64,000 nucleotides of DNA from Streptomyces lonarensis. GTDB taxonomy: Bacteria; Actinomycetota; Actinomycetes; Streptomycetales; Streptomycetaceae. Under the pieces are notes generated by a model. It worked only from the letters and a program-made list of their open reading frames with translations, searched no databases and had not been told where the DNA came from. Where the stretch lies: assembly GCF_012033735.1 (NCBI RefSeq), contig NZ_JAAVJD010000002.1, forward strand, positions 1-64,000. The letters run 5' to 3'. This document shows positions 35,449 through 44,967 of the stretch, piece by piece. Both the position numbers and the translations under genes were made by a program. The first letter of the stretch is position 1. Each line of letters opens with the position of its first letter.

Positions 35449-35495
35449 CCCGCGCCAGGGGCCGGCCCGCCACGGCGGGCGGCCCCTGGCGCGGG
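35449..35495. terminator. Bidirectional hairpin terminator
   Basis: CCCGCGCCAGGGGCC (35449-35463) pairs perfectly with GGCCCCTGGCGCGGG (35481-35495); the loop contains a smaller GCCCGCC/GGCGGGC stem. It lies between two convergent genes, so it can stop transcription from both. Confidence 0.75.
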
Positions 35496-35542
35496 TGCTG
35501 GTCCGCCCGTGCCGCACCCGAGGCCACCGCCGCGGCCGCCGC

Positions 35543-36082
35543 TCAGCCGACGTCGGGGGCGGGCAGCGTCAGCATCTGAGGTGCCGTGCCCCAGAGCTGC
35601 ACCTCGACGGTGTCCAGCCGTTGGTCGCAGTCGACGGAGAGCGCCGCGCTGCCCCCTGACAGGACGGCGACGAAGCCGTCCTCGTCCGCACAGGCCAGCG
35701 GCACCCCGCGGGCCAGCGCGATCCGCAGCGGGACCACGGCGGCGCCGGTGTGGCGGTAGTGGCGGAACAGCAGCGTCACGGACTGCTCGGGGTCGTTGCC
35801 CGGGTGCAGCCCCGCAACGGGGCCGCCGCCGTGGGAGGGGAGCCAGACCGAGGGGCCCGGGTCCCCGAGCGCGGTGAGGCTGAACTCGCCGTCCGCGCCG
35901 GGCCGCTCCCAACTCCGGGAGACGCGCGTCGTCGCCGCGGGCGACAGCCAGCGCAGTTCGGGGTCCTCGCCGGTCAGCTTCCGGTACCGGCCCGCCAGCG
36001 TCCGGCGGAGCCGGCGGCGCTCCGCGTCGGCGGAGCGGTCCCGCCGTCGGCCGCCGAAGTCGGCCTGCCGTGTCCCGCTCAT
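35543..36082 (-). CDS. Hypothetical protein, 179 aa
   Basis: I place the start at ATG 36082 (MSGTRQADFGGRRRDRSADA). The first 40 residues are very basic; the rest is beta-rich: DGEFSLTALGDPGPSVWLPS, then a pattern of EQSVTLLFRHYRHTG and PLRIALARGVPLACADEDGF. No known motif. The arginine-rich start could bind nucleic acid or a phospholipid, but this is only a charge observation. It is convergent with the DUF4241 gene. Confidence 0.55.
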   Translation of the reverse strand: MSGTRQADFGGRRRDRSADAERRRLRRTLAGRYRKLTGEDPELRWLSPAATTRVSRSWERPGADGEFSLTALGDPGPSVWLPSHGGGPVAGLHPGNDPEQSVTLLFRHYRHTGAAVVPLRIALARGVPLACADEDGFVAVLSGGSAALSVDCDQRLDTVEVQLWGTAPQMLTLPAPDVG

Positions 36083-36592
36083 CTGACGCCCGCCCGCGAC
36101 CGGCACCACCAGGCCGTTCCGCACGCCGGTCCACCGTGTGTGCCGCGCGGACCGCGCGACCCCCACCCACCCGAGAACACCATGCGTGGCTCCCCTCTCA
36201 CAGCACGTCACGTACCCGCGCGAGGGGCGGGGTAAGAACTGATGACCGGTGGCGCGGGACCGATCGCCCGCACCGCAAGAGATTACGGCGCCTTTGCCGC
36301 GTCCGGCGGCGCAAGGGGCCCGGTGGGACGACTCTCACATTCCACACTACTTCGGCCGGGCGCCCCGGGGGACCCCCGCACTCCACCGGGAACCGCGGCC
36401 GACCGATGGGACGTCGCACCCGGGAGAGGTGTTCGGCTCGCCGCCGACCAGCGGTGAACCCGACCAACCCGGCAGCGCGATAGCCGAACGTGATTCAGCG
36501 AACCGCATGCGTGACCGATGTTGGTAGGTTCATCTCACACCATGACACCGGCGCCGGTCCTGCCGGCGCGGCCGACGAACAGGGGTGGGGAG
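36083..36592. other. Gene-free region with promoter of the beta-propeller lipoprotein
   Basis: About 500 bases without a supported gene. A TAGGTT box at about 36,525-36,530 lies 60 bases before the lipoprotein start and could be its -10. The rest shows no repeat or RNA structure that I can defend. Confidence 0.35.
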
Positions 36593-37900
36593 ATGCGCGG
36601 TACCGCGCGAAGGACCGGACGCGGGCGGGGTGGCGGCGGGCGAGGGGTGCGCACGGCGGCCGTCTGCCTCGCGGGGGCGCTGGCGCTCGCCGGGTGCAGC
36701 GGCGACGGCGGGGCGTCGGACGACGCCCGGGGGGAGCCGTCCGCGGGTGGGGAGGAACCGCCGGCCGACACCCGGGTCTCCGCGGAGTTCGCCGCCGACC
36801 CGACGCTGACGCTCTCCGAGCACTACGCCGGATCGGTGCGTGCCGTCCTCGACGCCGACACCGCGTACGTCAGCGACCACGGCGGGCTGACCGCCTACGC
36901 GCTGACCGACGGGTCCGAGCGTTTCCGGGTCGAACCCGCAGCGCCCGGTGTCGACGCCTACGAACCGGACGACATCCCGGAGAACGAGAGCGGCCGGCAG
37001 TGGTTCACCACCGGCCTGGCCAACCTCCCGCAGCCGCAGCTCACCGAGGTCGACGGGGTGGAGGTCCTCCTCGCCGCCCACCTCGTCGAGGCGGACGGCA
37101 ACGGCGTGCGCGGTTCCCTCATGGCCGTCGACGCGGCGAGCGGCGAGGAACTGTGGAGTCTGGAACTCGACCCGGAACACTGGCGGAGCGACCCGTCCAG
37201 TCCCACGCTGGCGCTCAGCACGGCGCACGACGGACACGTGGTCGTCACCAGCACCAACGGGGACTATCTCCATGAGCAGCCTCCCGTCACCCTCGAACGC
37301 CACGTCGTGGACCTCGCGGCCGGAGAGGTCGTGCGGGAGCTGGAGGACACCCTCATCGGACACGTCGACGGCGTCGTCTACACCGCGGTCGGCTCCGACG
37401 GGATCATCGGGGGAACGCTGGTCGCCGCCGACGCCGCCGACGGCGAGGTGCTCTGGGAGCTCGACGTCCCCGACCAGGGCTCCGCCGTCATCGGCCCGTG
37501 GCTGCTCCTCACCGACTGGGACGGGCTGACACAGGGCGACGGACAACTGCTCCGGCTCTCCGACCGCGAGGTCGTCCTCGACCGCGGGGAAGGGCCCGAC
37601 GCGGCCCGCGGCTGCACCCACGACGACGCATCCGCGGTGACGGCCTGCACGCTGGAGAACGAGCTGATCGGCATCGACGCCGACGGCGCGATCATCTGGA
37701 GCATCCCCACCGACGGCGGCTGGGTCAGCCTGGAGCCGGGCAACGGCTACCTGTACGGCCGGCCCGACGGCACCCCGCTGGCGATCGACGCGGCGACCGG
37801 TGAGATCGCGGCGGAGTTCGACCGCGGCCCGGAGGTGGTCGGCCCCGCCGGCGTGCTCCAGCGCGACGGGACCACCCTCACCTTCCACGCCTTCTCGTAA
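36593..37900 (+). CDS. Lipoprotein with PQQ-like beta-propeller
   Basis: From ATG 36593, preceded by GGGGAG, 435 aa. A basic start and hydrophobic segment end in the lipobox LALAGC, so the mature protein is anchored by lipid to the outside of the membrane. After a Ser/Gly/Glu linker come PQQ/WD-like blades with repeated GSLMAVDAASGEELWSLEL, GTLVAADAADGEVLWELDV and GIDADGAIIWSIPT motifs. Such proteins act as scaffolds or sensors outside the cell; no cofactor-binding catalytic site is evident. A strong hairpin shared with convergent proS follows. Confidence 0.8.
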   Translation: MRGTARRTGRGRGGGGRGVRTAAVCLAGALALAGCSGDGGASDDARGEPSAGGEEPPADTRVSAEFAADPTLTLSEHYAGSVRAVLDADTAYVSDHGGLTAYALTDGSERFRVEPAAPGVDAYEPDDIPENESGRQWFTTGLANLPQPQLTEVDGVEVLLAAHLVEADGNGVRGSLMAVDAASGEELWSLELDPEHWRSDPSSPTLALSTAHDGHVVVTSTNGDYLHEQPPVTLERHVVDLAAGEVVRELEDTLIGHVDGVVYTAVGSDGIIGGTLVAADAADGEVLWELDVPDQGSAVIGPWLLLTDWDGLTQGDGQLLRLSDREVVLDRGEGPDAARGCTHDDASAVTACTLENELIGIDADGAIIWSIPTDGGWVSLEPGNGYLYGRPDGTPLAIDAATGEIAAEFDRGPEVVGPAGVLQRDGTTLTFHAFS

Positions 37901-37930
37901 CGGCCCACGCCCGCCGCGGCCCCTGACGCC

Positions 37931-37976
37931 GAACGGCCGGTGGGGTCGGGCACTCCGCCCGACCCACCGGCCGTTC
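37931..37976. terminator. Bidirectional hairpin terminator between lipoprotein gene and proS
   Basis: GAACGGCCGGTGGGGTCGGG (from 37931) pairs with CCCGACCCACCGGCCGTTC (to 37976) with one bulged G and a short loop. It is long, GC-rich and located between two convergent genes. Confidence 0.8.
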
Positions 37977-38013
37977 ACGACCACGCCGCGCCACCCGGGG
38001 GCGGCGCCCGCCG

Positions 38014-39732
38014 TCAGAGCGCCGCGCGCGCCTCCGCGACCAGCGCGGCGACCCGCTGCGCCGCCTCCGCCAGCGGCAGCTCCTCCGCCTCGCCGCCGGC
38101 ACGGGAGGCGAACTCCACGACGCCGTTGGCCAGTCCGCGGCGGCCGATGGTGATCCGGTAGGGGATACCGACCAGTTCGATGTCGGAGAACTTCACGCCG
38201 GGACGCTCGTCACGGTCGTCGAGCACCGTGTCGACCCCGGCCTCCCGCAGCGCCTCGTACAGCTCGCCGGCGGTCTTCTTGATCTCGTCGTCCTTGCCGA
38301 TCGGCACGACCGCCACCTCGAACGGCGCCACCGAGACGGGCCAGAGGATGCCCTTCTCGTCGTGGTGCGCCTCCACGATCGCGGCGATGCCGCGCTCGAT
38401 GCCGATGCCGTAGCAGCCCATGATCGGCATGACGCTCTTGCCGTCGGGGCCGAGCACCGTGAGGTCGAGCGCCTCGGAGTACTTGTAGCCGAGCTTGAAG
38501 ATGTGCCCGACCTCGACCGAGTTCATCACCGACAGCGGCTTCCCGCAGGTGGGGCAGGGCTCGCCCGCGGTGATCTCCCGCAGGTCGGCCCAGCGGCCGA
38601 CGCTGATGTCGCGCGCCACGTCCACACCGCGGACATGGACGCCGTCGCGGTTGGCGCCGGTCGCCATGTTGGTGCGGCCGCGCAGCGCCTCGTCCGCGAC
38701 GACCGGCAGGTCGGTCACCCCGACCGCGCCGAGGCTGCCCGGGGAGGCACCGAGCGCGGCCCGGATCTCCTCGACCTGCGCCGGGCGGGCCTCGACCGCG
38801 CCGGTGGCGTCCGACAGCTTCTGCTCCACCAGGCTGTGGTCGCCGCGCAGCAGCACCAGGGTCAGCTCGCCGTCGAGCACGTAGACCAGCGTCTTCACCT
38901 GCCGCTCACCGGGCAGGTCGTGGTCGCGCGCCAGATCGTCGATGGTGCGCACGTCGGGGGTGTCGAACGGCTCCGGCGCGGCGGTGGCGGCGGGCTCGTC
39001 GGTGATCTTCGCCAGGGTGGAGGTCGCCTTCTCCACGTTGGCGGCGTAGCCGCAGCCCTGGCAGTGGACGACCAGGTCCTCACCGGCGGCGGTCTCCGTC
39101 ATGAACTCGACCGAGGCCGAGCCGCCCATCGAGCCGCTGGACGCCTCGACGCCGATCGCGGGGATGCCGAGCCGGGCGAAGATCCGCTCGTAGGCGGCGC
39201 GGTGCAGCTCGAAGGAACGGTCCAGGCCGGCCTCGTCGAGGTCGAAGCTGTAGGAGTCCTTCATCGTGAACTCGCGGACGCGCAGCAGACCGCTCTTGGG
39301 GCGGGGCTCGTCCCGGAACTTGGTGTGGAGCTGGTACCACATCTGCGGCAGCTGCTTGTAGGAGGCGAGCCCCTGCGCCGCGAAGGTCGTGAAGATCTCC
39401 TCGTGCGTCATGCCCAGCACGAGGTCGGCGCCCTTGCGGTCCTTGAGGTGGAACATCTCCTCGCCCATGACCTCCAGACGGCCCGAGCGCTCCCAGATCT
39501 CCGCCGGGTGCATGGTGGGCATGGCCCACTCCTGCGCGCCGATGCGGTTCATCTCCTCGCGGACGATCCGGCTGACCCGCTCCCGCACCCGGACGGCCAG
39601 CGGCAGCAGCGCGTAGTGGCCGGCCGACAGCTGCCGGACGAAACCGGCGCGGACCAGCAGCCGGTGGCTGGCGGCCTCCGCGTCCGCGGGGTCGTCACGC
39701 AGGGTGGGGACGTACAGCTGGGACCAGCGCAT
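38014..39732 (-). CDS. proS: Prolyl-tRNA synthetase
   Basis: A 572-aa class II synthetase of the bacterial type. Near the start LRDDPADAEAASHRLLVRAG, then motif 2 SGLLRVREFTMKDSYSFD, the proline-pocket regions HEEIFTTFAAQG and a full inserted editing domain (about residues 220-400) that clears mischarged Ala-tRNA, then motif 3 GCYGIGIERGIAAIVE and the anticodon-binding C-terminal domain. It attaches proline to tRNA-Pro. ATG 39732 is clear. It stands alone between two lipoprotein loci; I cannot tell whether this is the only proS of the genome. Confidence 0.95.
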   Translation of the reverse strand: MRWSQLYVPTLRDDPADAEAASHRLLVRAGFVRQLSAGHYALLPLAVRVRERVSRIVREEMNRIGAQEWAMPTMHPAEIWERSGRLEVMGEEMFHLKDRKGADLVLGMTHEEIFTTFAAQGLASYKQLPQMWYQLHTKFRDEPRPKSGLLRVREFTMKDSYSFDLDEAGLDRSFELHRAAYERIFARLGIPAIGVEASSGSMGGSASVEFMTETAAGEDLVVHCQGCGYAANVEKATSTLAKITDEPAATAAPEPFDTPDVRTIDDLARDHDLPGERQVKTLVYVLDGELTLVLLRGDHSLVEQKLSDATGAVEARPAQVEEIRAALGASPGSLGAVGVTDLPVVADEALRGRTNMATGANRDGVHVRGVDVARDISVGRWADLREITAGEPCPTCGKPLSVMNSVEVGHIFKLGYKYSEALDLTVLGPDGKSVMPIMGCYGIGIERGIAAIVEAHHDEKGILWPVSVAPFEVAVVPIGKDDEIKKTAGELYEALREAGVDTVLDDRDERPGVKFSDIELVGIPYRITIGRRGLANGVVEFASRAGGEAEELPLAEAAQRVAALVAEARAAL

Positions 39733-40306
39733 GGGAACTCTCTTCGTCGAAGCAGTGGCGGGCGCGGGCCGGCACGGCCCGGGAACCGGACTCGCCCCGC
39801 CACGCACCTGACGGCGCCCACCGCCGCGGCCGGTGCCCGTCGCGCGGTCCAGGGGGCCGGGGCGGGTCCGGACGGTGGCAAGCCACCCCGATCGTACCGA
39901 GCGACCCACCCCCTCCCCCACCGCTTTCACCCGAGGTGGCGTCCGTACGCCCGGGCGGTGGTCAGCGGACGATGGTCTGCACTTCCTGCACCTGGACGGA
40001 CTGCGAGGAGCCGAACTCACCCGAAGGAAGATCACCGCCGCTGCCGTCCCCGCCCCCACCGAACGCGTCACCTGCGGCCACACCACCGGAGCGGCCCGGC
40101 GACAGAAGGCGCGGCCGCCGCTCACCGTCCGAGGGTTGCAGGGCGCACCGGGCCCGCACCACGGAGAGGCACTCAGTGGACGGCGGTCCGCACCACCTGT
40201 GCGCGGACGTACGGGCAGGCAACGGCCTCACCCGCCTGGAGCGGGGTGCTCATCCGACGTCCCGCCGGCAGCGCGTACTCAACGAGACTGCCGCACGCAG
40301 CACGCC
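39733..40306. other. Gene-poor region between proS and lipoprotein array
   Basis: Apart from the 87-base remnant at 39,962-40,048, nothing in this stretch supports a gene. The proS promoter must lie in the left part (about 39,733-39,900). The right part reads like decayed sequence left by the recombination that removed most of the remnant gene. Confidence 0.4.
39962..40048 (-). pseudogene. C-terminal remnant of the 351-aa secreted protein gene
   Basis: The minus strand reads DGSGGDLPSGEFGSSQSVQV then QEVQTIVR and a stop, the same ending as the intact gene at 45,694-46,749. The DNA match over 87 bases (45,694-45,780) shows only a few differences. Everything upstream of it is unrelated, so this is the last 28 codons of a lost copy. 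Confidence 0.8.
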
Positions 40307-40981
40307 TCACCGACATTCGCTCCCGCCGGACTCGACGGAAAGTGACACGATCTGCCAGACGCCCCCTTCGGTCCGTTCGAGCCTGGATGCGTACAGGAAC
40401 TGCTCGTCGTCCTCCGGGAACCTGTCACCGGACTCGACCTCGACCATGAACGCATCACGGAAATCGGCACAATAGGCTGCCGTCGCCACCCCTTCCTCCC
40501 GAAGGGTCACCGACCTGTTGTAGTACTTCGTCCTGCCACTGATGCTGTAACCCTCGTCGTGGAATCGCGAAACGAAATCGAGGGAGGCGATCAGTCCCTC
40601 CCCTGTTGCGTAGAAACCCAACGCCGGGCGATCGACCGACCCGCTGGTGATCGCTTCGTCCACGGCCCAGATGTACTGCTCCTGATCGGCAAGGACAGCG
40701 AGCTCATCGGGGTCGTCGGTGTCGACCGGCTCGAACACCTTCTCCAGATCGTCCGGAACATCGATCCCAGGGCGGACCATGTCGCCGTCCCGAGCGTCAG
40801 CGGCGACGTCCGTGTCGCCTTCCGACACCTCCGGCTCCTCGCCCTCCGGCTCCTCCGACGGCGCCGGGTACTGGAGACCCGAGATGTTGTCGTCAGACTC
40901 GGATCCCCCACCCGAGCACGACGTCAGCAGCAAGCCAGCAGTCGTCGCAACGGCGACAGGCAGAACCAGACGATGCTTCAC
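40307..40981 (-). CDS. Paralogous lipoprotein 1 of tandem family
   Basis: From GTG 40981, 224 aa, subfamily A. The signal ends in the lipobox LLLTSC; an acidic Pro/Glu/Asp linker follows (EEPEGEEPEVSEGDTDVAAD). The core begins at DDLEKVFEPVDTDDPDELAV and LADQEQYIWAVDEAIT, then FHDEGYSISGRTKYYNRSVT and AAYCADFRDAF, ending with a second Cys near the C-terminus (GGSECR), a likely disulfide partner. The core domain is unknown to me. GGGGGAG precedes the start, and on this strand TCGGTAGCGTT-type sequence (41,030-41,040) resembles a shared promoter. No partner gene follows; only the remnant at 39,962. Confidence 0.8.
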   Translation of the reverse strand: MKHRLVLPVAVATTAGLLLTSCSGGGSESDDNISGLQYPAPSEEPEGEEPEVSEGDTDVAADARDGDMVRPGIDVPDDLEKVFEPVDTDDPDELAVLADQEQYIWAVDEAITSGSVDRPALGFYATGEGLIASLDFVSRFHDEGYSISGRTKYYNRSVTLREEGVATAAYCADFRDAFMVEVESGDRFPEDDEQFLYASRLERTEGGVWQIVSLSVESGGSECR

Positions 40982-41218
40982 AGCAAGAACTCTCCCCCGA
41001 CAAGTCGTGACCAGCAGACCCACGTTGCCGAACGCTACCGATCCACGACCCGACGGACCACACGCGCCCCGCACCCGCCGTCAGTCCCCGCAGCGGAGGT
41101 CCCCACCGGCATGCCGACGGCGCCGCGGCATCGCGCTCGAACTGTGCCCCGACGGCGTCACCGCCGCACTGGTCGCCGAATCAGAAGTCCGGGGCAGGGC
41201 GAGGGAGACGTCAACGGA

Positions 41219-41896
41219 TCAAGCGCACTTCCCCGCGCCGTCCTCCAGTGAGTAATCGACGGTCTGCCAGACTTCGGCCTCGTTGCGCTCCAACCGTGAG
41301 GTGTACAAGCCCTGCCGCTCGCCCTCCGGGAACCGCTCGCCCGACTCAAGGTCCACCATGGAGGAGTTCCGCCAGTCGACACAGTACGACGACGTGGCCG
41401 CCCCGTCTCCTCGCAGAGTGACCCTGCGGTCGTAGTAGCGCACGGTTCCCGAGACCGTGTATCCGTCATCGTGAAAACTCGAGATGTAGTCGAGAGCCGT
41501 CAGGTAGCCCTCCCCATCGCTGTAGAAGGCGAGCGCCGGGCGATCGACCGACCCGCTGGTGATCGCTTCGTCCACCGCCCAGATGTACTGCTCCTGATCG
41601 GCAAGGACAGCGAGCTGGTCGGGGTCGTCGGTGTCGACCGGCTCGAACACCTTCTCCAGATCGTCCGGAACATCGATCTCCGGGCGGGCCACGTCGCCGT
41701 CCGCGGGCCCGGAAGCGTCTTCTCCGTCGCCCTCCAGTGTGCCCGGCTCACCCTCTTCCGACGGCGACGGCGACGGCGACGGCGACGACATATCCGCGGC
41801 GTCGCCGGCCGGCTCGCGCTCCTCGGCTGAGCACGACGACAACAGCAACCCGGCCATTGCTGCAACGACAACGGACAGGGCCAAGTGGCGCTTCAT
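41219..41896 (-). CDS. Paralogous lipoprotein 2 of tandem family
   Basis: From ATG 41896, 225 aa, subfamily A. Lipobox LLLSSC after MKRHLALSVVVAAMAG; the linker has a short Ser-Pro repeat (SSPSPSPSPSEEG). Core: DDLEKVFEPVDTDDPDQLAV, EQYIWAVDEAITSGSVDRPA, SFHDDGYTVSGTVRYYDRRV, SSYCVDWRNSSMVDLESGER. The codons over about 60 bases around 41,600-41,665 are nearly identical to those of copy 1 at 40,700-40,760, so the duplication is recent or kept alike by gene conversion. The core has one Cys, and a second lies in the last residues (GAGKCA). Confidence 0.8.
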   Translation of the reverse strand: MKRHLALSVVVAAMAGLLLSSCSAEEREPAGDAADMSSPSPSPSPSEEGEPGTLEGDGEDASGPADGDVARPEIDVPDDLEKVFEPVDTDDPDQLAVLADQEQYIWAVDEAITSGSVDRPALAFYSDGEGYLTALDYISSFHDDGYTVSGTVRYYDRRVTLRGDGAATSSYCVDWRNSSMVDLESGERFPEGERQGLYTSRLERNEAEVWQTVDYSLEDGAGKCA

Positions 41897-42164
41897 GCGG
41901 ACTCCCCCCAGCAGGACAACCGGCAGCGGCACGATGGAGCGGCGTCACCACACGCTACCGACCGGCCACCCGCGGGCTCGCACGCGCCCCTGGTCGAACG
42001 CGTCGCAACTCCTCGTCTCACGACCGCGACCCCACCGGGGCACTCACGGCATCGAAGGCTGTACGACTTCCCGACCGGACGCATCAGCCCGGAATCCGAC
42101 TCCCGGCCGACGCGTCCGCTCCGTGAACGACGTCTCACGCACTACGAGAACGTTGCCGCGCTCC

Positions 42165-42830
42165 TCAGTCGCATGCCTCACCACCGGACGCGGCGCGCCA
42201 GGCCTCGACCTGCCAGACCCCGGAATCGTTGAGCACCTGCCGGAACGAGTAGAGACCCTGCTCGTCGCCGTCAGGAAACTCTTCCCCGGTCTCCACGTCG
42301 ACCGAATAGGCGTGGGAGAAGTCGACGCAGTAGGAAGACGTCGCTACTCTCTCGTCACGCAACGTCACAGACCTGTTGTAGTACCGAGTGGCTCCAGCGA
42401 CGCGATAGCCGTCCTCATGGAAACCCGTCACGAGCTCCAAGGCGTCGGCATAGCCTTCGCCCGTCGCGTAGAAGTCAAGGGCGGGGCCCACTTCCCCGGC
42501 AGCAATCGCCGCGTCCACCGCAGAGGCGTACTGCGCCTGGTCGGCGAGGACGGCACGTTCCGTCGGGTCGTCCGTGTCGACGTCCTCGAACTCCTTCGTC
42601 ATGTCGCCCGGAAGTTCGATCTTCGGCCGGTCGACGTCTTCGGCAGAGTAACCCTCGTCGCCTTCCGCGTCCTCCGACTCCCGTTCTTTCGACATGTCGT
42701 CCTCCGACGGCGACGAGACCTCTGCCCCCTTGACGTCGTCGGCCGCCCCGGAGCCCCCACCCGAGCACGCCGACAGCAGCAATCCAGCGGTCGTCGCAAC
42801 GGCAACAGACAGAACCAGACGACTCTTCAT
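42165..42830 (-). CDS. Paralogous lipoprotein 3 of tandem family
   Basis: From ATG 42830, 221 aa, subfamily B (DMTKEFEDVDTDDP in place of DLEKVFEPVDTDDP). Lipobox LLLSAC; an acidic linker rich in Glu/Ser (SKERESEDAEGDEGYSAEDV). The core EVGPALDFYATGEGYADALE and LVTGFHEDGYRVAGATRYYN closely match copy 7. C-terminal pair of Cys: SSYCVDF and GGEACD. GGGGGAG lies before the start and CACGCTACCGA at 42,892-42,902 marks the shared promoter-like element. Confidence 0.8.
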   Translation of the reverse strand: MKSRLVLSVAVATTAGLLLSACSGGGSGAADDVKGAEVSSPSEDDMSKERESEDAEGDEGYSAEDVDRPKIELPGDMTKEFEDVDTDDPTERAVLADQAQYASAVDAAIAAGEVGPALDFYATGEGYADALELVTGFHEDGYRVAGATRYYNRSVTLRDERVATSSYCVDFSHAYSVDVETGEEFPDGDEQGLYSFRQVLNDSGVWQVEAWRAASGGEACD

Positions 42831-43111
42831 ACCGGGAACTCCCCCACCTACCCGAACAAATGAACAACGGAACAACGGAACAACGTCACGACACGCTACC
42901 GATACGCACTGTGCACGCCCGACGCCGGGCAGGCCACAGGATGCCCAGGGGCGCTGAGGACATCGTTGAGGAGGCTGGGGCGCCAACCACGCCTCCGGCG
43001 GCATAGTTCGTTCGCTCCGGCGGGCAGGTCTGCACGCAGGGCGCTACGAACGGCCGCACCGGCCTCCGATCCTCCAGCTCACAGGCGGCGCCGCATGGCC
43101 CGCATGCCGCC

Positions 43112-43789
43112 TCATGGGCAGGCGCCGTCCTCGGATGTTGTCGACGTCTCCGAGACCGTCTGCCAGACGTCTGCCTCATTGCGTTCCGCACGCGTGGTGA
43201 CAAGAGCGCGCACGTCGCCCTCGGGGAACCGTTCTCCGGAGTCGAGCTCCTCCATGTGCGACTCGCTGTAGTCGAGGCAGGTGGAGGTGGTGGCCACGCC
43301 CTCGTCCCGCAGCGTCACAGTGCGGTTGTAGTAGCGGATCGACCCGCCGACGGTGTAGCCGTCCTCGTGAAAGGTGCCCACGTACTGGAGTGCATTGAGG
43401 TGAGCGATGTCGTCGGCGTAGAAGGACAGGGCTGGACGTTCACTGTCCCCGCTGGTGATGGCCTCGTCCACCGCCCAGAAGTACTGCTCCTGATCGGCGA
43501 GCACCGCGAGCTCGTCGGGGTCGTCGGTGTCGACCGGCTCGAACTCCTTCTCCAGATCGTCCGGAACAACGATCTCCGGACGGTCGATGTCGCCGCCCGG
43601 GGACCCGGAGGCGTTCTCCGCGTCGTCCTCCAGTTCGCCCACATCACCCCGTTCGTCGTCCTCCGACGGCACCGGGGACTGCACTCCCGCGGCGGCGCCG
43701 GCCGGCTCAGACTTCCCGCCCGAGCACGACGACAACAGCGACCCGGCCGCTGCCGCGGCAACAACCGACAGAACCAGACGACGCTTCAT
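43112..43789 (-). CDS. Paralogous lipoprotein 4 of tandem family
   Basis: From ATG 43789, 225 aa, subfamily A-like (DDLEKEFEPVDTDDPDELAV). Lipobox SLLSSC. The middle differs from the others (ADDIAHLNALQYVGTFHEDG in place of the ATGEGY motif), and the C-terminal half is the most diverged: TCLDYSESHMEELDSGERFP with ALVTTRAERNEADVWQTVS. Cys in TCLDY and GACP. It lacks the CACGCTACCGA element, so its control may differ. Confidence 0.8.
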   Translation of the reverse strand: MKRRLVLSVVAAAAAGSLLSSCSGGKSEPAGAAAGVQSPVPSEDDERGDVGELEDDAENASGSPGGDIDRPEIVVPDDLEKEFEPVDTDDPDELAVLADQEQYFWAVDEAITSGDSERPALSFYADDIAHLNALQYVGTFHEDGYTVGGSIRYYNRTVTLRDEGVATTSTCLDYSESHMEELDSGERFPEGDVRALVTTRAERNEADVWQTVSETSTTSEDGACP

Positions 43790-43902
43790 ACCGAGAGATC
43801 CCCCATCAGCACAACCGGCACAAACAACTACGGAACAGACGACCGATGTCGTAGCACGGCAACGTCGCCCACCACGACCCAGAACGCATGACTTATGTGC
43901 GT

Positions 43903-44568
43903 TCACTCCGAGACACAGAGGTCACCGCCCGACGTGACAGTCCACCCGACCACCTGCCACGTCCCATCGCCGTTCAGTTCGTGACTCAACGCATACCGTC
44001 CTTGTTCCGCGCCCTGCGGGGTCTGCTCACCTGTCTGGAGCTCGACCGAGTAGCTACGAGAGAAGTCAACGCACGCGGACGATGTCGCGCTGCCGTCCCT
44101 TCCCAACGTCACGGCACGGTCGTAATACCGGATCGGGCCTCCGATGCGGTAACCCCTATCCGCGTACCGTTCCACGAGCTCCAGGGCACTGATGTAGGCC
44201 TCGCCGCCCGCGTAGAAGTCCAGAGCGGCGCCCACTTCGCCCTCTGCCACTGCTCCATCCACAGCAGCGACGAACCGCTCCTGATCGGCCAGGACGGCAC
44301 GTTCGTCGGAGTCGTCGGTATCGACGTCCTCGAACTCCTTGGTCATGTCATCCGGGAGCGCGATCTCCGGGCGGTCGATGCCGTCGTCCGGGTCGTCGTC
44401 GGAGTCGTCCGGCTCCTCAGGCTCATCGCCCTCCGGCACCTCCGACGGCGGCGCGGACTGCGCGCCCGCAACGTCGTCGTCCGGCTCGGAGCCCCCACCC
44501 GAGCACGACGTCAACAGCAACGCGGCCATCGCAGCAGCAACGGCAGGCGGGACAAAGTGACGCTTCAC
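43903..44568 (-). CDS. Paralogous lipoprotein 5 of tandem family
   Basis: From GTG 44568, 221 aa, subfamily B (DDMTKEFEDVDTDDSDERAV). Lipobox LLLTSC after VKRHFVPPAVAAAMAA; long acidic linker (EEPDDSDDDPDDGIDRPEI). Core AVAEGEVGAALDFYAGGEAY, ELVERYADRGYRIGGPIRYY, SSACVDFSRSYSVELQTGEQ; last Cys in GGDLCVSE. A 400-base gap upstream carries a broken copy of the 351-aa partner gene. Confidence 0.8.
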   Translation of the reverse strand: MKRHFVPPAVAAAMAALLLTSCSGGGSEPDDDVAGAQSAPPSEVPEGDEPEEPDDSDDDPDDGIDRPEIALPDDMTKEFEDVDTDDSDERAVLADQERFVAAVDGAVAEGEVGAALDFYAGGEAYISALELVERYADRGYRIGGPIRYYDRAVTLGRDGSATSSACVDFSRSYSVELQTGEQTPQGAEQGRYALSHELNGDGTWQVVGWTVTSGGDLCVSE

Positions 44569-44640
44569 AACAAGTACTCCCCCGACAACACGACAACAGA
44601 GCAGCAGGGCCGAGGCACGCGAAAGCGCCAACGTACCCAT

Positions 44641-44860
44641 CAGTGGACGATGGCGTGCACTTCCTGCACGTGGACGGTCTGGGACGAGCCATACCAACAT
44701 GCTCATACACCAACTCAGCCAACACCCGCACATCCGGAATACCGGACATACTCGTGGGCGGATCGGAGTGCTCCACCCAGAGGTACGACCGCCCCCAGCT
44801 GTCCACGGACACCGCTGCAAGAGGCTTCCGCGGAGATACGGCCACCGTCACTACCCCCTG
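44641..44860 (-). pseudogene. Broken copy of the 351-aa secreted protein gene
   Basis: Two separated parts of the partner gene read on the minus strand. One gives SYLWVEHSDPPTSMSGIPDV and RVLAELVYEHVGMA (about 44,690-44,800), matching the middle of the intact protein (SYLWVEHSDPPPSVSGVPDA). The other reads GSSQTVHVQEVHAIVH-stop (44,641-44,690), matching its C-terminus. The region between has been deleted and the frame is not kept. Confidence 0.7.
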
Positions 44861-44967
44861 TGATCCGCCCCCGTGAGATCGTTCAAACCGCCTCGGGGCG
44901 GAGTCGCCGCCACGCTCGTGAGTCCCCCCAAGGACGACGGTCGCACCGATGAGGGCTCCAACTGACC